A stretch of 64,000 nucleotides of DNA, taken from contig JTDE01001559.1 of NCBI GenBank assembly GCA_014338405.1, forward strand, positions 32,991 to 96,990. The letters are read 5' to 3'. The DNA is from Paragonimus skrjabini miyazakii (taxonomy: Eukaryota; Platyhelminthes; Trematoda; Plagiorchiida; Troglotrematidae). Below the pieces are notes generated by a model that ran no database searches, was not told where the DNA came from, and worked only from the letters and a program-made list of their open reading frames with translations. Shown in pieces: positions 58,245-64,000 of this stretch (positions are counted from its first letter, which is position 1; each line of letters starts with the position of its first letter). A program made the translations under genes and the position numbers.

Positions 58245-58460
58245 AACCTGAGCACCTTCGCATTCGATCGCAGTCCTCGCATTCAGATAAGCATTCCAGT
58301 CGGCCCACTTCATAAGAATGCGCTAGACTGGAGGTTCGCCCCCATACAAGCTCATCAGCAGTGCATATCATTGTCCGAGCAGGAATTTACGCTCCGGCCC
58401 TCATGTTTGTGAGACTAGCGTGTTAACCACAACGTCAGTAATTTCACACTAGGAATGAGC
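58245..58460 (-). mobile_element. SINE family A variant, left arm of an inverted pair
   Basis: On the minus strand: ACGTTGTGGTTAACACGCTA, GTCTCACAAACATGAGGGCC, GATATGCACTGCTGATGAGC, then CGAACCTCCAGTCTAGCGCA and AGTCGGCCCAC complement. The ribozyme remnant (about 58319-58365) has GAAC in place of GAAA. It shares private changes with the plus copy at 58500. Confidence 0.8.
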
Positions 58461-58499
58461 CCGCGTCCCTGTTTCTTCTTCTTGTGAAATGATGTGGTA

Positions 58500-58800
58500 A
58501 TCTGTATACTATTCTCGTAGGGTTTCTGCCAGGCGTTTGGATATGACTAATCATTCGTACCTATTGTGAACTTACTAGCGTTGTGGTCAACACGCTAATC
58601 TCACAAACATGAGGGTCAGAGGGAAAACTCCTGCTCGGACAATGATATACACTGCTGATGAACTCGAATGACAGCGAACCTCCAGTCTAGTGCATCGTTA
58701 TGAAGGGTCTATCAGAATGCGAGAATTGCGGTCGAATATAAGTGGCATTTAAGTTGAAATAATCTAAGCCCCCGAACTCCAACCTTTACAAAGTACTGCT
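58500..58800 (+). mobile_element. SINE family A variant, right arm of an inverted pair
   Basis: AGCGTTGTGGTCAACACGCT, ATCTCACAAACATGAGGGTC, then CACTGCTGATGA at 58650-58661, GAACCTCCAGTCTAGTGCAT, and AGTGGCATTTAAGTTGAAAT. The GAAA box reads GAAC, as in the left arm, so this ribozyme (58649-58692) is broken. The two arms face each other across about 40 bases. Confidence 0.8.
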
Positions 58801-59224
58801 TAACGTTTTGCTTGAATGAAATTGGAGAGCGTAGTGTAAAATCTATTTAATGATTGTATTACTATGTGTTGCAGCAGTAGTTTTTTGCCTAGAAGGATTT
58901 TCATTTTAGGTTAATCGATTCAGTTGTGGATGCATTGCATCACAGTTCGAACTATTGATACACACGTTTTAAAGTGTGCTAAACACAAGGCTGTTCTACA
59001 AAATCCTGTATTATGTGGTAAACCCAAACGTGTTCAAACTTTGTTCAGGTCACAAGGTATTGTTGTGGTTGGCAAAATGGCTGAGTACACATCCTGTAGA
59101 GATTATACTTAAGTGATCATAATACAGAGCAATTCGTTCCCATGATGACCTTATATAAAGGTGTGATAAGATGCAAACCATGTGATGTTCTCCAGAATAA
59201 CACATCATTCGATCTGTTCACAGA

Positions 59225-60362
59225 TGAACATGTAACTAATTTTAGTTGGATTTCATAGGGTGAAAGTCATGGCTTAAGAGGTCATACAAACAGACACGGA
59301 GATGAAAATTAAAAATCATCTGTAAAATTAAAAATATGAGGGTGTTGACTATCAGGGCAATAGCAACGTCAACATAAGTTGTTTTTGAAAATACAGTGGG
59401 TACTATGAGGTCTGATAGCCAAAGCTTTAGCAAAATAGAAGATGCGTTTCCGGTGGCTTTGAAAAGTCACAGAGAATGCGCCTCAAACCTTGACTCTGTG
59501 TCCTGTTTGGATTATGTGTCTTGCAAGTGATGATGTTGAATATCGTCCGTCAGCCTGTATGCAAACGTCTAACGTTTCGAGTTATGTTTTCAGTCACTTG
59601 GGAACGAGAAGCTCACTGTCGGTTTGTCCTCACTATGTAGCTCATATTGCAGCTACAGAAACATGTGTACAAACAGTGGGATGTGACAGATGTAGGCTGT
59701 TTGCTCGTAGTCAAGGAGGCCGGAAGGCCCGGGTTCGCTGTACTATACTTAGCTTTACCGTGTTATAAGGTCTGGATACAGCAGGTGTCGGACACCATCT
59801 TGTCACTGTTGACCAGCCATCACCTAGAAACAGGAGTTCTAAGTACACGGTCTTTACCTTTATCCCTGGGGTGATGATACTGCTATACTTCATGATAACT
59901 TGCAGAGGGTAACCGTTGGCCTGCACAGTATCTGTGAGTGGGCTTATTTGTAGTAGCCTGCATGCCGTGAAAGAGAGCGTTCGAACTAAGCTTCTTTTAT
60001 ATTGCTACGAACGGAAGCTATCAAAATATTACCCTGTCCAGGTAGGCTTTCTATAAGTGGGTGCTCCTATCGTACCATGTGATCTTTGGATAGCCAGAAT
60101 GCCTAGCAAGGGAAGGCAGTTGTTTAATTTGTTCTCTGTAGTTAGCATAAGGCTTGGATGTGTTTGACTGGACTCCAAGAAATTCGCGTTCGAATCACAA
60201 ATTCACGTGAGCGATCAGAATGTTGTCTATGTAACGTTTGTGTAGTACTGGCTTCGATAAGCTTCCAGATGATGCAGATTCTACCTTAGCTATGAAGAAC
60301 TCAGCTAGGGGTCGACCCAGTGGACTTAGTGTTGCAACCCTATCTACTTGCCGGAAAGTTAA
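59225..60362 (-). pseudogene. Penelope-like retroelement remnant (RT plus GIY-YIG-type end)
   Basis: Reading leftwards on the minus strand in broken frames: reverse-transcriptase block SPLGRPLAEFFIAKVES then KRYIDNILIAH (the usual YVDD reads YIDN), linker TYRKPTWTG, then NGYPLQVI and KTVYLELLFLGD. An endonuclease-like block CFCSCNMSYIVRTNRQ follows, then STSSLARHIIQTGHRV and AKALAIR. Order and spacing fit trematode Penelope-like elements. Several stops and frameshifts and the lost catalytic Asp make it dead. The 5' part is missing beyond 60362. Confidence 0.8.
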
Positions 60363-60623
60363 GGTTAATTTTACATTGTATATACAAGACTAATAATGGT
60401 TTTAGTTCGGACACTGGAATAAAAAGAAAAGCACTGCGTCTTAGAATAAAATCGCAAATGTTATCAACTGTTTAGTACAGCGGAACATTAGTAATTAGGG
60501 ACGTTGCTTCGAACAAACACATCAGTTTGTCTCAAACATGTGAACTATTTACATAACTCGTAAGTTTAAAACTGTCTTTCAGAATGTACTTATCAAGATA
60601 ACTAGAAACGTGTCCTCCAGTGT

Positions 60624-60775
60624 ACTGAGGCTTCGGCTATCAGACGTCATAATCCCCCCTGGTGTATTCAAAAGCATTTTGTGTTGATGTTGCAGCTGCC
60701 CTGATAGTCAGTATCCTCATATTTTTAATTTTCATCTCTTAAGCCATAACTTCCACCCCATGGAACCCAACCTTA
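60624..60775 (+). pseudogene. Penelope-like element 3' end, opposite orientation
   Basis: The plus frame TEASAIRRHNPPWCIQKHF then VLMLQLP-stop is the C-terminal tail of the same family. The following 3' untranslated stretch (CCCTGATAGTCAGTATCCTC, TTTTTAATTTTCATC) is about the reverse complement of 59255-59370. Only the last ~150 bases are present. Confidence 0.75.
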
Positions 60776-62924
60776 ATGTTTAAAATTAGTTACATGTTAA
60801 TGTGTGGTCAGACTGTACGCAATGTTACTCTGGCGAACACTGCCTTATTCAAGTTCATAATATAATCAATTGGGTGTTCTTTAATCTTAATTCATCTGTC
60901 CATCGCAGACGAGCCGATAAAAACTTATATTTTTCCAATAACCAATTACACTAGCTACTAAGTGAAATCCCTTGCGCCTACCATCATTGATTTTCGTCAC
61001 TCTTTTAGCAAATTTTCTCACTGCGGTAACACAACATGAATCAAGTTGAACGGGGTTATTTTGGATAAGCCTAACGTGTTGGAAGTTAGGTGAATTTTAC
61101 ATTGGCAGGTTTACACACCTTTTCTGTAAATTTATTGGAATGTTGGGTAGATATACTTCACGTCATAACTCTACACTTGTAAATTCAATGTAGTTTAACG
61201 AAAACTCGGAAGACTACCCAAATCTAGAATGTCTTAAGTTTGGGTTGAAATGAATTCACACAGGGAAAGCAATCAATTTCGAGCCTTATCTCATTTTCTA
61301 TGACCTTTTGTGTTAAACTACCAAGACCTAGTTCTATGATGTTTAACGCTTATTGCAGCCGATTTAACCAATTGTTTATAGCTAAAATATACTCCACCTA
61401 CGCTATCTGAGAAAAATCGGAGAATTTGAAATCAGTGATCCCTACAGTGACACCAGTTAAACGACCTAGGAATTGAACTATGAGAACAAAAGAAACGAGT
61501 TGCCATCGTTTGGCTGTTGCTGTAACAATGCGTCTTTCTGAACTAGTATATGCTAATATGAAAATTCTCACTACAATAGTTCTAAGATATAATCCCAATT
61601 TCTAGCAGGTTGGTTGAATTAAGTTCGCATGTTTTTGGGGTAATGCTTTTTTCCGTGTCCTAGATTGAATGAACGATGACCGAATAGTGTTTGAAAGTTG
61701 TTCGTATTTTATTCCCCAGGCAACAATTAACATGAAATTTGTATGGGATGTGGACAAAATTATCTTGGATATGAAAATTTGAATGGTTTAACATTATTTT
61801 TCCCGTGAAATCAACATTGAAGAATTAGAGAAACCGAGTTTGGATGAGTTACTCACTGTCTGTATAATATGTTGATGTCTTGCATCCATCTAAAGAAGAA
61901 AAAATGTGGTATATATCAAGTCACCAAAAGAATATCAGTAGTGTTACTCAGTATTCTTGATATTGCATTACATTGGTCTATCGTTTGAGACTAACTAGAT
62001 GGTAGTATGGATGGTTTTAACGTTGACGATAGAAATGGGAGTAGATACATTATGCAATCCGAAACATGAACGTCGTTTATTAATTCGTTGGACAAAACAA
62101 TACATGTCCGTGTGAGACAGACATACAGAACTGTGTAGGACTGAATTGCATGTTCCGTTTTGAGACTTAGTGAGCTTTAGGATGACAATGATCTGTAGAC
62201 CTGCATACTTCAGACTCTCCGATAATAATTCGACCACCCTGACAAACGACAAGGGAAACTGCATTTATACATGAAGTTTATCATGCTTGAAGCTTTTGTG
62301 TGAATTATGTCCAGTCCATAAAGCAGAATGTCGTTTATTAGTCCACAGAGTTACAAGAGTTTTATTCGGCATAGATTACTTGTTCCTCTTCTAGCGGAAT
62401 GACAGTGTTCATTTCAATTCCACTTAGTACTGCCCATAATTGTCAAATTCACAATTTCTAGCATTATTCACACGCTCACACTCAGAACTATTGCAGTGCA
62501 TTCATTATAAAAATCTGAAGGCCAGGATTGCGTTAAGTAAACCAGTAGCTGCCGCGAAATGCGCCTAAGTTCTTACGTGTTAGAACACGGATGCTCAATG
62601 TATTAAAAATTAATCACACGTTTGAATTAGCATGCCAGGTCTTCCGGTTCACAACTTATACGTTTGCTTGGTTAGACAATTCAATCTAATCAGTTCTAGA
62701 AAGCCGTGGCGAAGATGTGTGATTTTATTTTTGGGACGCTGAATCAAAATATGATGTGATATTTTTCAGAAGGTAGCAAATTGTGCAGTACGTCAAGCAT
62801 ATGTGAAATTCCTTGTTGTGAGGTATTCTCCTTTGTTCTCATTGCCATGCTTATCAAAGACTTTCGATACATCCATATATAACTCCACTGACAGCGTTGT
62901 GTTGTGCTATTTTAACAGAAACAA

Positions 62925-63029
62925 ATAACTGATGAATAGTAGGGGGTTTTGATTTTCATATAGATTGAACATCACCTACAATTGATCGCAGCTGTCGTAT
63001 TCCCATAGACTTTCCAGTCGGCCCCTTTC
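62925..63029 (-). mobile_element. SINE A 3' part, antisense arm of a composite
   Basis: It starts at the family 3' terminus (ACTGATGAATAGTAGGGGG on plus) and runs to CAGTCGGCCCCTTTCG, then joins the sense leader CTCAACAAGTCAATGATTTC. The same junction to the leader occurs at 46770. Confidence 0.85.
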
Positions 63030-63425
63030 GCTCAACAAGTCAATGATTTCCGTGACTCCAACTTGGAAAGAAGTCCTAATCGCGAGGTTATAGATTGGAG
63101 GTAACAGAACAGTTACTGTATCTCCATTTCGGGACGATCGAGCAACCTGATCATTACTCACAAGCGAAAGTGGTTGTGCGTTCACATATGATAATTCGGT
63201 CCTGTCTAATGTGAGGTCAATGGCGCAGTGGTAAACACAGTTGCCTCATGAACATCGTGTCTGTGGTTCAAGTCCCGGCAGTGGCGATGATATGCACTAC
63301 TGACGAGCTCTAATGAGAGCGAAACTCGAGTCTAGTGCTTCTGCTGTTTGAAAGGGACCGACTGGAAAGTTTATGGGAATGCGACAGTTGTGATCAATTG
63401 TGGGTGATGTTCAATCTATATGAGA
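63030..63425 (+). mobile_element. SINE family A, near full-length copy
   Basis: The full leader, GATCGAGCAACCTGATCATT, ACAAGCGAAAGTGGTTGTG, box A (TGGCGCAGTGGTAAACACAG), box B (GGTTCAAGTCCC), hammerhead, GACCGACTGGAAAGTTTATG, and GATGTTCAATCTATATGA are all present. With 46771-47165 it defines the family best. Confidence 0.93.
63294..63338 (+). ncRNA. Hammerhead ribozyme, type I minimal (core intact)
   Basis: CTGACGA is at 63300-63306, GAAA at 63321-63324 and GTC at 63330-63332. Stem I is six pairs, stem II five pairs with AATG loop, stem III two pairs. Confidence 0.93.
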
Positions 63426-63524
63426 AACAAATAAGCCTCAGTTGTATAAATTGAACCAACAAATATGGAAAGAAAGCTATCATTGTATAAGGATGATTCT
63501 GTTCTGTGAGAAACCCGATACATC

Positions 63525-63640
63525 TATTTGATCCACTGTTTGGTGAATTAACTGTGGAATCTGTCACCTATCTTGGAGACTTATTTTCCAGCTGTGTTTC
63601 ATGGTCAAAGTGTGAAATTGATGTCTCGCCGAGAGTTTGA
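63525..63640 (+). pseudogene. LINE reverse-transcriptase C-terminal scrap
   Basis: The plus frame reads FGELTVESVTYLGDLFSS then SKCEIDVSPRV and two stops. The F/V-TYLG-lfSS ... ei--Ri pattern is typical of the segment after the catalytic core of LINE reverse transcriptases. No other part of the element was recognised. Confidence 0.5.
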
Positions 63641-64000
63641 TGATTATGGTTTAAATCCACCGCTTGGTGTGCTTAATAACTTTTTATCACATAGTCAAAC
63701 CATTTGTCATTGGTTATGTTTTAATCTACTGGATAAACTGTTTCTTGGTTATATTCTCCTGACTTCGGCAAATGGTATCACCGTTCTTCGTCGCTTGCTG
63801 ATATATCTTTCCACTCTGCTCATTCCTCTTCCTTTCAACCTCTGTGGTAAATTACCAGCAGATTGTAATCTGCCTCTTCCCACAATCTTAACGAGGTGGT
63901 CGACAAATGTGCACCCAACGGCGACACCAAACATAAGTTTGCATGTACTTCTGTTCAAAGAGGTTCACTACTTCCTAACTTCTCACGTTTACTCAGTAAC

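Larger units (their letters stand above)
55535..64000. other. Right flank, 8.5 kb: first intron or upstream DNA
   Basis: It contains the uncertain exon 56171-56332, the inverted-repeat element 57365-57707, the SINE A pair at 58 kb, Penelope-like remnants at 59-61 kb, composite SINE A at 62925-63425 and a LINE scrap at 63525-63640. 61100-62900 shows nothing recognisable. No promoter for the dynein gene could be assigned. Confidence 0.6.

Noticed and set aside
59490..59926. Plus-strand ORFs here as genes
   Set aside because: They are antisense to the Penelope-like remnant, which explains the open frames.
1..64000. CRISPR array, prophage or bacterial operon
   Set aside because: No spaced direct repeats, no ribosome-binding sites or tandem ORFs; splice sites and SINEs show a eukaryotic genome.

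Overview
This window looks like flatworm DNA, most likely from a digenean trematode. It is intron-rich and moderately AT-rich, and has no bacterial-type operons. Nearly all recognisable coding sequence belongs to one gene on the minus strand. tRNA-derived SINEs carrying hammerhead ribozymes and Penelope-like retroelement remnants, both known from schistosomes and relatives, litter its introns. The organism call is inference; no ribosomal or mitochondrial marker is present.

Main gene: eighteen minus-strand exons between 55534 and 1137 read in a continuous, phase-consistent order. They give 3,057 nt, or 1,019 codons. They match the N-terminal stem of an outer-arm axonemal dynein heavy chain of the DNAH5/DNAH8 type, roughly the first quarter of a ~4,600-residue protein. 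The 5' end (first methionine) is not securely found; a candidate upstream exon lies at 56171-56332. The linker, motor and microtubule-binding parts must lie beyond the left edge. All exon ends have GT-AG signals except one GC-AG intron (donor of exon 28807-28926).

Introns and right flank: SINE family A (tRNA-like head, box A and box B, then a minimal type I hammerhead) occurs in at least twelve places. Five copies keep an intact ribozyme core, all on the plus strand, and the four of these inside the gene are antisense to it. Several copies are head-to-head composites: an antisense 3' end followed by a sense element. Family B is tRNA-like without a ribozyme (25103, 44338, 52425). Family C (44822-45066) is an inverted pair with a second hammerhead type resembling the schistosome Sm-alpha ribozyme. 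Broken Penelope-like elements lie at 59225-60362 (minus), 60624-60775 (plus) and 48180-48310 (plus). A ~340-bp terminal-inverted-repeat element lies at 57365-57707, a LINE reverse-transcriptase scrap at 63525-63640, a 79-bp tandem duplication at 33698-33853, and a perfect 26-bp palindrome at the left edge.

No canonical tRNA, rRNA, CRISPR or complete transposon gene was seen. Everything outside the listed exons and repeats appears to be intron or intergenic DNA.
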